A stretch of 64,000 bases of DNA from Rehmannia glutinosa (Eukaryota; Streptophyta; Magnoliopsida; Lamiales; Orobanchaceae), in NCBI GenBank assembly GCA_016081115.2, contig JABTTQ020001088.1, positions 62,001 to 126,000 on the forward strand. Direction: 5' to 3'. The notes beneath the pieces were generated by a model. That model had not been told where the DNA came from, did not search any database, and was given only the letters and a program-made list of their open reading frames with translations. Shown here one piece after another: positions 48,641-59,285 of the stretch. A program made the translations under genes and the position numbers. Positions within the stretch are counted from its first letter, which is position 1, and the number at the start of each line of letters is the position of its first letter.

Positions 48641-49269
48641 CTATGAAAAGTTAATTAGACATTTTTTTTTTGAGGGTTAACAATATTGTGTACCTGGTAT
48701 TATGATCAATGTGGGTGCCAATGAACAATTCTTATGATATGGTATTATTATGTTTTTTGTGAAGCCAATGAACACTTGTTCGGAAATTCTGTATTTTGGA
48801 TAATCGATTTGGATAATCTGTAATTTGGATATTATATTTTGGATGATAATACCATATCTCTATTTGGGATGATAGATCTGTTTTTTGTGGTTCCAATGAA
48901 CAATTGTTACATACACGTTGGAATGTCATTTGCGATGATATAGTTTTGTTGCGATGATATGGATGATCTGGTACAAAGAGTTTTTTAATTCTTGTATTGA
49001 TATAGAGCTTAAATTAATTGCTTTATATAGTATTGTTGGTTTCATTATAATACTTGTCTGATGTAGTCCGGATCATTACATGAGACGGGGGTGGGCATCG
49101 GGTCGGGTAGTCGGGGTTTTGGGTAGTCGGGCGGGCACTCGATCTTTTCGGGTAGTATATAAGGGTACCCGACACTTACCCGAAAAGTCGGTGCACCGGC
49201 TATCGGGTATCCGTAAGTCGGGTTTGGGTTTTTAATTTTTTCCAAAAAAAAAAGTTCACCATTTTCAGT
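48641..49269. other. Spacer between Harbinger remnant and Tnt1-like Copia
   Basis: AT-rich, with no gene. 49083-49225 is a GGGT/ACCC-rich block (GGGTCGGGTAGTCGGGG, GGGTACCCGACACTTACCCG) that looks like the end of a small hAT-type repeat. Confidence 0.4.
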
Positions 49270-49274
49270 GATGT

Positions 49275-50099
49275 TGTTGTGATAATTGGCCCATTGGTTG
49301 AGTTGGCCCATTACTTAACAATTAAGCCCAAGTCCAAGACCCAAATTGAGCCACCCATGCCCGAGCCCATTTCTAGATTGTTCCTCCGGTCTCCTACTCG
49401 GATCGCGGGATCCGGACTTATCATCCGCGGATCCTTCATGTTTGATCTCAGACGTTCATCTTGATTGGATCAATCCGAGTCGTTCGTTTGCCCTATAAAG
49501 GCCTTATACCGAAACCCTAACTCATTCGGAAGGTTTTCTTTTCTCTCATCTCTCGATATCTCTCTCGTTTGTGATCGTGCTCTCGTTCCTTTTCTCTCTC
49601 TAGAAATATCCGATTCTCACCGGATCTTTGTGTGTTTTCGTGGGTGGGATACGGATCGTGTGATACGAGTGTGTGTCCACCATTTACTCGGTGTACAATC
49701 CCTACGAGTGAGTGTTAGGGTTTCTTTGGGTATCCGGGGTATTTTCTAGGGTTTTCGAGTGAAACACTTTCGAGGGCTTGTTCGGAGGTTCTTTGTGTGG
49801 CAAGGTTGTTCTTGGGTGATTTGCCTGGTTCTCTCGGGTGATTCGTGGTGACTCTTGTGTAGGGATTCCGGTCCCGAGCCGAATCATTTTAATATTCGGA
49901 TTCTAGGGTTTTATCCCTTTACGATTGTTTTTATTCTTTTATAACTTTCGAGTTTCATTTTGTTGTATTCTTTGATTGATTGTATTTTTTCGTATACTTT
50001 GAGTCAGAGTATAAACTTGTATAATAGGCTTCATATTGAGTCCGTATTTGTTTTGGTACTTCGTGTATCAATCTTTAGAGGCGAGATAGATACCCAACG
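49275..50099 (+). repeat. Tnt1-like Copia 5' LTR
   Basis: 825 bp, starts TGTTGTGATAATTGGCCC and ends ATACCCAACG. CTATAAAGG near 49491 is a likely TATA box, followed by CT-rich leader sequence. Confidence 0.9.
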
Positions 50100-50100
50100 G

Positions 50101-50114
50101 TGGTATCGAGCACC
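50101..50114 (+). other. Primer-binding site of Tnt1-like Copia
   Basis: TGGTATCGAGCACC one base after the LTR. It is the tRNA-Met complement TGGTATCAGAGCACC less one A. Confidence 0.8.
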
Positions 50115-50968
50115 TATCCGCCTCGTGGTGGGTTGGTGCTTCCCGGTTCTTGAGCTTATTGGTGATCCGTTGGCTCCCTGGTGAATTTTGGTTGTGGTGA
50201 GTGTTTGATACATGTTTTTATCTTAATTTTGATGATTTTATTTTATCACCAAAACATTGTTTTTAAAGGTTGTCCAAATACTCCTAAATGATTTAAAATG
50301 ATTTTAATATTTTAGGAGTATTTTCTCAAAGTTTATTTTCGTCTAAATTGGACAACGCTTTTAATGATTTTACGTTATTGAGTTTTCACTCTCAAAAGAT
50401 GTTTCTAAATGTTGTCCTAATACTTCCGATCGGTTTAAAATGTTTTTACTAAATTTTGGAGTATTTCTTGAGTTTTATTTTCGACTAAAATTGGACAATA
50501 TTTTCGTCTGGTCGATTGGCCGCCCCTATAGGGCAACCCGACTGAAGATGATTTTAGAAAAGAAAATGAGATGGAAAGAAAAACAAGCAGTCGGCCGTGC
50601 GCATCGGGCGTCGGCCGATCGTCGGCCGTGCCGCCAATGATCGGACCGGTACTGCAAGTGTGTTTCAAAGCGTAAGCGTTTTATCCTTGCAAAATCCATG
50701 AGGGGACCGGTTGGGGTGATGGTCGACGGTCGAGGTAGGCGTCGGCCGGCCGCCTACGTGTTATTTTCTTTGTGTATTTTTTCCAACGTCTATTTCTGTG
50801 CGACCGGTCGCCCTATGTATTGACAGCAAAAATATGACCGTTTGACAGCAGACACATTTCCTTAAATTGTGGGATTGATTTCTAACAGCTATTTTTCTTG
50901 ATTTTAATTGTATTTTTCTCGTAGATTTTCAATCCCCAAGAGGAGCCTATGCTTGATCAATCATCTCC

Positions 50969-50977
50969 TATATATAG
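50969..50977 (+). promoter_or_regulatory. TATA box of copy B LTR
   Basis: TATATATAG; a start about 30 bp downstream would put the whole stem-loop array in the transcript. Confidence 0.7.
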
Positions 50978-51212
50978 AGGAAGCTTTGGAGCAACCAAAA
51001 CAACAATTGAGATACAACACAACAAGATACACTTCAAGCAAACACTTGGTCTTTCATAGTCATTATTCTTGTTGTAAAATTGCCTAGCTTATCACTTTCA
51101 CATCTTTGAGGTCTAGGCTATTCTTGATTACACTTGCACTCTATTGTATTATCAATTATCGAGTTGTAATCTTGAATTTGTGGTCGTCATTCAAAACAAG
51201 ATATCCTTGTGA

Positions 51213-51465
51213 GTGTTCTTGTGGTAAGAACACTTGGGTGAACTAGGTGTTAGGTGTAAGAAGATTGTGGAAATCTTCTTGTTAAGGTGTTGAAGAGTGT
51301 GGTGCTCTTCAAGGGTGAAGATTGTGGTAATCTTCACAAGGTGCCGTTGAAGATTGTGGTAATCTTCAAGAAGAGATTGTGGTAATCTCAAAGGTGGTGT
51401 TGAAGAAGAGTGTGGTGCTCTTCAAGGTGTTGTAAGTTGAATTTGTATTAATTGTGGTAATTAAT
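51213..51465 (+). other. Array of eight stem-loops with GTGG loops (copy B 5' LTR)
   Basis: Stems and loops in order: GTGTTCTT/AAGAACAC loop GTGGT (51213-51233); AAGAAGATT/AATCTTCTT loop GTGGA (51258-51280); TTGAAGAG/CTCTTCAA loop TGTGGTG (51290-51312); GTGAAGATT/AATCTTCAC loop GTGGT (51315-51337); TTGAAGATT/AATCTTCAA loop GTGGT (51347-51369); GAGATT/AATCTC loop GTGGT (51373-51389); GAAGAG/CTCTTC loop TGTGGTG (51405-51423); ATTAATT/AATTAAT loop GTGGT (51447-51465). All stems are perfectly paired. The function is unknown. Confidence 0.93.
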
Positions 51466-51682
51466 AAAATTCTTTTTTTTCGAAATCCATCCGGATATCT
51501 TGGGGTGGTAGAGGATTAGGCCCTAGGTGGGTTGAACCTCTTTAAATCGACGTGTGTTGTTTACATTCCGCACCTTCATTATTTTGTTTGAGCATTCGGT
51601 TTAAAAAGAGGGCGAAATCGAAAAGATGGAGATAATCTATTCACCCCCCCTCTAGATTATCGTAGCCGCTTGGACTTACAAG

Positions 51683-51694
51683 TGGTATCGAGCC
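51683..51694 (+). other. Primer-binding site of copy B
   Basis: TGGTATCGAGCC, two bases after the LTR end; same as in copy A. Confidence 0.75.
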
Positions 51695-51749
51695 AAACTC
51701 TTTGGCAAGCTCGTTTCACATCGCGAGTGAAGAGAAACGATCAACGGCT

Positions 51750-52808
51750 ATGAACAAAGCTCATCTATCCGGCACCTCCACCACCAAGCCACCACTATTT
51801 GATTCCAAGAATTTTAATTTTTGGAAAGAAAGAATGGAATGCTATCTACAAGGTTGCGGGTTCGACATTTGGAACACCGTCATTAATGGAGAATCCATTC
51901 CGACGAAAGATACACCATACACCTCAAAAGGCTTCAAAAAGCTCAATGATGAAGAAAAGAAATTCATCTCCTTAAACGGTAAGGCTTTAAATATTTTATA
52001 TTGTTCATTTACTAATTTAGAATATGAACATATTGTAGGAATAAAATCGGCACATGGAGTATGGCAAAAATTAGAAGCCATCTATGGAGTATTTGCAAAT
52101 GAAAGGAGTCAAACAAAAGCATCTACTTCTCAAGATCATACAAGCTCAAATCTAAGGAATAAGCCTCCTACAACTTCCAATTATGAAGAAGTTGAATATT
52201 GTTTTATGGGCATCAATGAAGAAAATGAGGTATGTCTTGAACCCTCTACTTCCTATGATATTGTCATTCAAAATGATTATAGTGATTTACAAAATGATTA
52301 TGATGAACTTCAAGATGAATTCCAAAGCTTGCTTGTTAAGTACAAAAATTTGAAAAAGGAATTCAATATTTTGAAAAATGATAAGGATAGTTTATTTACT
52401 TCCTATGAATCACTATCATGTGCTCACACCACCACACTTGACAAGGTTAGAAACCTTGAAAAAGAAAATAGTTCTCTTGTTGAGAATATTGATTGCATGA
52501 AAAAGGATTTATTAAAATCCAACTTGAGTACCAATAAAATGTCCTATATTGTTGATATTCATAATTGTGATAAGGGACTTGATCATAAGCCTAATGTTGT
52601 TAATCATATGAAAAAGGATCAAGTCACTATGCATATTGGTCATTATGCTCCTAGAATTATTACTTGTTTTTATTGTGGCAAAAAGGGTCATACGGCTAAT
52701 TCTTGTCGGGCTAGAAATAACTCTAAATATTGTTGGAGACCTAAAAGTCTCCAAGCTAATCTTAAAGGACCCAAACATATGAGGGTACCACAAAAAATGT
52801 GCTATTAG
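51750..52808 (+). CDS. gag of copy B
   Basis: Capsid/nucleocapsid-like protein of Copia (SIRE-like) type. First ATG is 51750 (MNKAHLSGTSTTKPP); the open frame extends a little upstream without an ATG. PLFDSKNFNFWKERMECYLQ is the gag N-terminal block and AHGVWQKLEAIYGV the UBN2-like core, here shorter than usual. A coiled coil follows (LQNDYDELQDEFQSLLVKYK), then CCHC knuckle CFYCGKKGHTANSC. The frame ends at 52808 because a run of A's has six bases where copy A has seven; the basic tail continues in another frame to about 53160. Confidence 0.88.
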   Translation: MNKAHLSGTSTTKPPLFDSKNFNFWKERMECYLQGCGFDIWNTVINGESIPTKDTPYTSKGFKKLNDEEKKFISLNGKALNILYCSFTNLEYEHIVGIKSAHGVWQKLEAIYGVFANERSQTKASTSQDHTSSNLRNKPPTTSNYEEVEYCFMGINEENEVCLEPSTSYDIVIQNDYSDLQNDYDELQDEFQSLLVKYKNLKKEFNILKNDKDSLFTSYESLSCAHTTTLDKVRNLEKENSSLVENIDCMKKDLLKSNLSTNKMSYIVDIHNCDKGLDHKPNVVNHMKKDQVTMHIGHYAPRIITCFYCGKKGHTANSCRARNNSKYCWRPKSLQANLKGPKHMRVPQKMCY

Positions 52809-52924
52809 GTACCCGACAAAACAAAAATCGGAGAAAATTCATGCCACCAAGAAAACATCAAATGAACGTTTCATTTGATCAAAAGAAGGAGGAACTACTC
52901 TCAACAAAGCCAACTTCCAAGAAG

Positions 52925-53145
52925 AGGATATAATCAAAAATGGGAAGAACACAATCCTTGAAATGGCAAAGACATCATCAACAAGATGAGTTTCAAAAAA
53001 AGAAGAGACCATCAACAATTGGAAGGTAACCAACCTTGAAATGGAGTAACCAAAGAAGTCATCATCAACAAAGTGACTTCTCAAGGGGAAGATATCATCA
53101 AGAATGGGAAAGGCACAACCCATGGAAATGGCGTAATTGGTAACC
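52925..53145 (+). repeat. Degenerate tandem repeats in the gag tail (copy B)
   Basis: Alternating short units: one like ATCAAxAATGGGAAxG...GGAAATGG (three times) and one like ATCATCAACAAxxTGACTT (two times), period about 85-90 bp. The counterpart in copy A is at 45285-45510, inverted. Confidence 0.6.
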
Positions 53146-53942
53146 CGTATCTCCCTATTCAAATATGCATTTTATTTTTTTTGTGTCTTAATTGCAAAAT
53201 GATTTTTCAAGTATTTATTTTTAGGTCTCTTATATATTTATGAGTTTCAATATTTTTTAAAGAGACCTTGCATGTTTTCATTAGACTTATGTGGCTTATT
53301 ATCTCTTATGAAATCTTATAGCATAAGCTCTTTTTTATCTCATATTATTTGCCTACACTTGAATCTTCTATGTTATCTAAGAATTGTGTAGGATACATAT
53401 TTCATACTCATTGGCTTTTACGTCATCAAGTTTCTTAAACCATCGAGGTATGTCTACTCGTATACATCCCTTAAAACTCGATTTTATGCTTATGCACATA
53501 TCTTTCAAGATATTTCATTTTGACCCCTTAAGTGCCCCTAATTGATCTTGCAAATATTCTCTCTTAAAAGGCACTACGTGTTTAGTCTATGTTTTCCAAA
53601 ACCCATATTTGTTGGATTTAGTCCAAACTTATATTTTTGCAAAGTTTTAAAACTTTTGGGGTGGAAAATCGAATTTTGAAAAATCGGGAGAAAGAAAAAT
53701 CACCTGGGACGGTCATAGCAGGGGCGACGGCCGCCCGCACCTCGACGGTCGCACCCCCTCGGACGGGTCGCCCAGGGTTATTTTTCACTTACAACATTCT
53801 CGTTTCTTCATTTCGCATGAAGAAGAAAATCCCCCCAAACCCTTGTTGGCGATTTTCCCTTTTTCTTCAAAATCTTCATTTCTTCATCATTTTTCACGAT
53901 TCTTGTTGCTAATCTTCTCTTTTTTACAAGAATCTTACATAT

Positions 53943-55281
53943 ATGGCACCTCCAAAGAATTCCACCGGTCGAAATCCCATCTCCAAGCGTAGAAGGGGCG
54001 GAGAGGGTTCGTCAAGAAATCGGCAAGAGGAAGCCGAACAAAGGGATATTCGAGCCGCACAAAGAAACGTGGCTCAAGAAGGTGATGATGTTCAAAATCC
54101 CATTCTCTCTCGGGCCCAAATTACCGAGCTACGCGGAACGATTTCGCTCCAAAATTGCCGTTGGGCGAAAGGTAAAAAATCCTTTGTTACTCAAGCCCCT
54201 AATTCCCACAATGTTCTTAATTTTATTCATAAATATGCGGAATGGTATTATGAGGACTCGGGAATGGGAGGAAAGTCGATTGCTCGGACTAAAATGTGTC
54301 GTTTTAGTTCTTTTACGAATGAGTATCCTACGATTAGAGGATTTTTTGAGGAGCAAGGTTGGATGTATTTATGGGAGCATGCTTATGTGTTGTATGATGA
54401 TGATATTATCCAACTCTTTTATGCCAATATGTGGGTGCAATATGATAATGAAAGAAAGCCGATTGCCGTTAATTCACTTATAAAGGGTCGTCATTTTAGA
54501 TGGACTCCCAATGATATTTGGCTTTTACATGTTAGAGAAGGTGGTTGGGATTATTTCTCTTGCGGGACTTGGAATGATGAAATGTTGGGGGTATCGATGA
54601 AAGAAGTCAAGACGTATTTGGGAGTATGGCCTAAGTATTCTTTGTTGGCAATGACACTTGAGCATCGCATTTTATCGGTCATTGTCGCATATTGCATTTG
54701 TGGTAAGTCGGGAAGATGCCTAGCAATATGGATTACTTTTTGACTTATAAGATTGCTAGGAGGGAACCACTTAACTTTGGTGCCATACTTATTCAATGTC
54801 TAATCGAGTCCATTACTCGAGGTAATAAGAAGTTGGTTATGGGAAATTGGATTTGTAAACTTCTTATTCAATCGGGACTTCCTTCGCTTCGGAGTTTAAC
54901 TCGGAAGTTTTTCAAAATGACTTTGACATTGATAATATCTCCCAAATAGTCACGATGCGCAAGAATATGGACATCCGACCAACCAAAATGGCGAGAGGAA
55001 GAGGTCAAGAGTCTCCGATCCTAATGACATCTTTGATGACGCCGGCCGGGGCCGCAAGATTGGTGGAAGAAGGCGAACCGAGCAATCCGGAGGGTAATAC
55101 CGGTGCTCAACCACCTAGGAGGTATAGTCAAGCCGAATTTGATGAGATGAGGGCTTTTCATGAGACGAGGTATGAGGCTTTGGAGCAAAAGACCTCTAAA
55201 ATGCAAAAGTCTATCGGCAAGTTAAAGAAATTCATCAAGGACTTTATTCCCGGAACTTGCTTCTCCTCGGATGAGGAATGA
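53943..55281 (+). CDS. Second ORF of copy B, putative plant transposon protein-like
   Basis: About 445 residues if the frame breaks near 54735 and 54930 are sequence errors. N-terminus is basic and low-complexity (SKRRRGGEGSSRNRQEEAE). The core has NEYPTIRGFFEEQGW, YVLYDDDIIQLFYANMWV, LIKGRHFRWTPNDI, MTLEHRILSVIVAYCIC and MPSNMDYFLTYKIARREPLN; order and spacing resemble the 'putative plant transposon protein' domain found in ORFs of plant LTR elements. C-terminus is a coiled coil (YEALEQKTSKMQKSIGKLKK) with an acidic end. No catalytic motif is seen. Role unknown; the fact that both copies keep it suggests a use in the element's life cycle. Confidence 0.7.
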
Positions 55282-56522
55282 TGTTACCCACCCCTTTACT
55301 TTCTAGCATTTTCATTAATGATGTTTTGTATTTTGATGAATTTGTGTAAAACTCATTTGTACTAATGATATTTGCTTGTTTTTTTCTTAAAAGGGTTAAT
55401 ATTGCAAGTTGATAATGACTTGTGGATGATCATGATGTTTGATGGAGTATTTGATGGTAAAAATACTCTAAAGCATTGTTTGATAAGTGGTATGAAGTAC
55501 TTGATGGTAAAAGTGCTTCTTTTATTGCTTTGTTGTGCTTAGTTGAATATGTTGGGACATTTGATATATGTATTGTTGAAAGCATGACTTATTACTTGAT
55601 GGTTGCTCTAATTTTTGGCATTTGTAATGCCTTGATCATTCTTAGCTTATCTCAATTGGGTCGAACCCTTGAGAATCTACCTTGAGCTTCTTAATTGATG
55701 AACAAATTTTTGCATATGGTGCATATGATTTTTTTTTTTGTGCTTTGAATGAGGTTGATTGATGATATGAAAATTTTTTGGTTTGAACCATTTACAAAGG
55801 TTATATACAACCTCTTCTATTTTTTTACGCACACATAGTGTTTGTTAAAATGTCGCTATGTAAATTTCAAACTTCTACATGATTCTCTCGCTTCCAAAAG
55901 TCTTCTATACTCATTGAGATCATGTTTTGGGAAATAAAACGAGCGTATGAACTTTTCATGATACATTTCTCCCATTTTCCTTGGTTTTTAGGCCTACATT
56001 ACTCAATGGTTGATAAACCATCTCTTTGGCGCACTTTGATATACTTCTATGATGTGTTCACCATCCTAACATTCTATTTGATGATTCCAAAGGGGAGAAA
56101 AACAGGATATTGGCTCATTAGCTCAAAGAAGCTAATAAAAAGCTTGTCATAAAAGTTATAAGCTATGGCTCATAAAAGCCATAAGTTGTGATTTATTTTT
56201 AGTCCAATTGTTGCTTGATGGACTTATATTATTATTTAATGTTGTTTTGTGACAGGGGAGCTTATAAGCTCTTGAACAAATTGTAAAAGCTAAAGCTTTT
56301 AGCTTATGGATTATTGCTCTTACATTATTCTTGATGTGCTTATTGATAGGGGAGCTTGTGCTTATTATTGATAATATTTACTCCCCACTTGGTTGCTTTA
56401 ATATTTTTGGAAATTTTGGTTGCTTCCAAACGGTCAAATGTTTTTAGGAAAATCATTTCTAAAATTGCTCTCTTAGTTTATGTAAAAATTGTTTTGGTTT
56501 GTAATCATCAAAAAGGGGAGAT
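55282..56522 (+). other. Non-coding 3' internal region of copy B with AAGCTT palindromes
   Basis: 1.2 kb, AT-rich, with no coding similarity. 56090-56360 is crowded with short palindromes (GGAGCTTATAAGCTC, AAAGCTAAAGCTTTTAGC, ATGGCTCATAAAAGCCAT). It ends in the purine tract 56511-56522. Confidence 0.6.
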
Positions 56523-58004
56523 TGTTTGATACATGTTTTTATCTTAATTTTGATGATTTTATTTTATCACCAAAACATTGTTTTTAAAGGTTGTCCAAAT
56601 ACTCCTAAATGATTTAAAATGATTTTAATATTTTAGGAGTATTTTCTCAAAGTTTATTTTCGTCTAAATTGGACAACGCTTTTAATGATTTTACGTTATT
56701 GAGTTTTCACTCTCAAAAGATGTTTCTAAATGTTGTCCTAATACTTCCGATCGGTTTAAAATGTTTTTACTAAATTTTCGGAGTATTTTTGAGTTTTATT
56801 TTCGACTAAAATTGGACAATATTTGTCTCGTCGTCGGTCTGGCCGCTTTATAGGGCAACCGTGCACGAAGATGATTTTAGAAACAGAAAATGAGACGAAA
56901 GAAAAGAAAAACAAGCAGGTCGGCCGGCCGCTCGGCGTCCGACCGGTCGGCCGTGGCCGCCCAATGATCGACCGTGTACACTGCAAGTGTGTTTCAAACG
57001 TAACGTTTTATCCTTGCAAAATCCATGAGGGGACCGGTTGGGGTGATGGTCGACCGGTCGAGGTAGACGCGTCGGCCGCCTGTGTTATTTTTTTGTGTAT
57101 TTTTTCCAACGTCTATTTCTCGATGCGGTCGCCCTATGTATTGACAAAAAAAAATATGACCGTTTGACAGCAGACACATTTCCTTAAATTGTGGGATTGA
57201 TTTCTAACAGCTATTTTCTTGATTTTAATTGTATTTTTCTGTAGATTTTCAATCCCCAAGAGGAGCCTATGCTTGATCAATCATCTCCTATATATAGAGG
57301 AAGTTTTGGAGCAACCAATACAACAATTGAGATACAACACAACAAGATACACTTCAAGCAAACACTTGGTCTTTCATAGTCATTATTCTTGTTGTAAAAT
57401 TGCCTAGCTTATCACTTTCACATCTTTGAGGTCTAGGCTATTCTTGATTACACTTGCACTCTATTGTATTATCAATTATCGAGTTGTAATCTTGAATTTG
57501 TGGTCGTCATTCAAACACAAGATATCCTTGTGAGTGTTCTTGTGGTAAGAACACACTTGGGTGAACTAGGTGTTAGGTGTAAGAAGATTGTGGAAATCTT
57601 CTTGTTAAGGTGTTGAAGAGTGTGGTGTTTCTTCAAGGGTGAAGATTGTGGTAATCTTCACAAGGTGCCGTTTGAAGATTGTGGTAATCTTCAAGAAGAG
57701 ATTGTGGTAATCTCAAAGGTGGTGTTGAAGAAGAGTGTGGTGCTCTTCAAGGTGTTGTAAGTTGAATTTGTATTAATTGTGGTAATTAATAAAATTCTTT
57801 TTCTTTCGAAATCCATCCCGGATATCTTTGGGGTGGTAGAGGATTAGGCCCCAGGTGGGTTGAACCTCTTTAAATCGACGTGTGTTGTTTACTTTCCGCA
57901 CCTTCATTATTTTGTTTGAGCATTTGGTTTAAAAAGAGGCGAAATCGAAAAGATGGAGATAATCTATTCACCCCCTCTAGATTATCGTAGCCGCTTGACT
58001 TACA
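56523..58004 (+). repeat. Copy B 3' LTR
   Basis: 1482 bp; first 300 bp identical to the 5' LTR except one-base indels. Stem-loop array 57533-57790; GC-rich palindrome tract about 56823-57130. Confidence 0.95.
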
Positions 58005-58009
58005 GTGAG

Positions 58010-58404
58010 AACCCGGGCGTGCTCCTGGTTGTAAGATTCTCTTTACCTTCTCTCTTATCTACATTCATTAGTACTTAGTTTAGGAAACCCTAAGCATTAG
58101 CCTCTTGACCACCGTGCGCTTGAGTGCATTGGAATCCCCGAGGTGCGAAGGGGAATCCACCTAGCTTTACTTGTCTGTTGATCTTGGTTCTCTTGGACTC
58201 TGTGTGTGGTCCTGCGTGTGCTTCTTTCTTGCTTACCTTGATCGGTGTTGGACTCGTGTGGTCAATTATTTGCCCCTTATTTTCTCATTGTCATTGGACT
58301 CTGTGTGGTCCACTTATCCTATTGCTTGTTTTGTGTTATTTGATAGTTGTGATACCCGCTTGTGCTATATTCTTGTGATATCCTCTGTGGCTTTATCCGT
58401 GAAT
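58010..58404 (+). other. Leader of the Tnt1-like Copia, right of the nested insertion
   Basis: Non-coding leader between copy B and the gag start; open frames here have no recognisable similarity. Confidence 0.5.
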
Positions 58405-59285
58405 ATGGTGGTGCATCGGTTATCATTTGGAACCCTTTAATGGGAAAAGTGATTTTTCTATTTGGCAACAAAAGATGAAGGGGATTTTAATTTAGCGAGT
58501 AAATGTTTTAAAGCAATTGATCAAAAATACTCGATAAAGATATTGAAATAAAATCGAACTTGATGAATTTGCTTACTCATCCATTATCCATAACTGTTTG
58601 ATGTTGTTTTGAGAAAAGTGGGCAAGTTAACTCGCCAAAGCCCTTTGGGAAAAATTGCAAGAACTTTACATTGAAACTTCCCTACCCTCAAAACTCTTTC
58701 TACTTGAAAAGTTTTTTAGATTCAAACTTGATTTGACTAAGGATATGGATGAGAACTTGGATGTTTTTACAAAATTGATACAAGATATCAAACTTATGGT
58801 GATAAAAACATTGATGATTATACTCCTATTGTGTTGCTAAATGCCATCCCTGATTCTTATGCGGATGTGAAATCTGCCATTAAGTATGGTAGAGACTCTA
58901 TTACCCTTGATACTGTGATTAATGGCCTTAAGAGTAAGGAATTAGATCTGAAAATATCCAAGGGAATGAACAGGGGTCATGAAGGTTATGCATATCGGGG
59001 TAGACCTCGAGAATAGGAGGAATGGGAATAACAACAACGTAAACTCTAGTAGAAAGAGGAGTAAAAGCGAGGAGGGAGGTCCGTTCTAGACCTAAAAACA
59101 ATAGAAAGTGTTATAATCAAGTGAACATGGCCATTACATAAAAGAGTGTACTAAACCGGGAATAACAGAACAATAATCAAAACAATAATCAGAATAACAA
59201 AGAACCAAACCAATGATTTGGTGAACTTGACAACTGGTAATGATCACATGGGTGATGTGTTTATGGTGCATGAAGTGCATGATTC
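58405..59285 (+). pseudogene. Tnt1-like Copia gag remnant
   Basis: Start MVVHRLSFGTL at 58405, then (other frame) GKSDFSIWQQKMKGIL, the Tnt1-type gag start. 58655-59016 gives LDLTKDMDENLDVFTKLIQD and NAIPDSYADVKSAIKYGRD, the UBN2 block. A frame-broken stretch near 59100-59130 may be a zinc knuckle remnant. Confidence 0.82.

Larger units (their letters stand above)
50202..51680 (+). repeat. Copy B 5' LTR
   Basis: 1479 bp, TGTTTGATAC...GACTTACA. TATA box TATATATAG at 50969-50977; polyadenylation signal AATAAA at 51463-51468. By these marks U3 is about 50202-51000, R about 51000-51490 and U5 the rest. The GC-rich palindrome tract is about 50505-50815. Confidence 0.95.
50202..58004 (+). mobile_element. 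Non-autonomous LTR retrotransposon, copy B
   Basis: 7.8 kb, plus orientation, perfect TSD GTGAG at 50197-50201 and 58005-58009. LTRs 50202-51680 and 56523-58004. The primer-binding site TGGTATCGAGCC is at 51683-51694; purine tract AAAAGGGGAGAT at 56511-56522. Internal 4.84 kb holds gag (51750-52808 and beyond) and ORF2 (53943-55281), with about 1.2 kb of AT-rich non-coding DNA after it. No pol domain is recognisable. The LTRs match each other over long stretches with only one-base indels, so it is the youngest layer of the nest. Confidence 0.95.

Noticed and set aside
49083..49225. Telomere-like GGGT repeat
   Set aside because: The motif is irregular GGGTCGGGTAG with inverted ACCCG partners, typical of a small repeat end, not the plant telomere unit.
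58124..58440. Hydrophobic plus-strand frames that look like membrane proteins
   Set aside because: They lie in the leader of the Tnt1-like Copia, overlap each other and have no known family; T-rich DNA yields such frames by chance.
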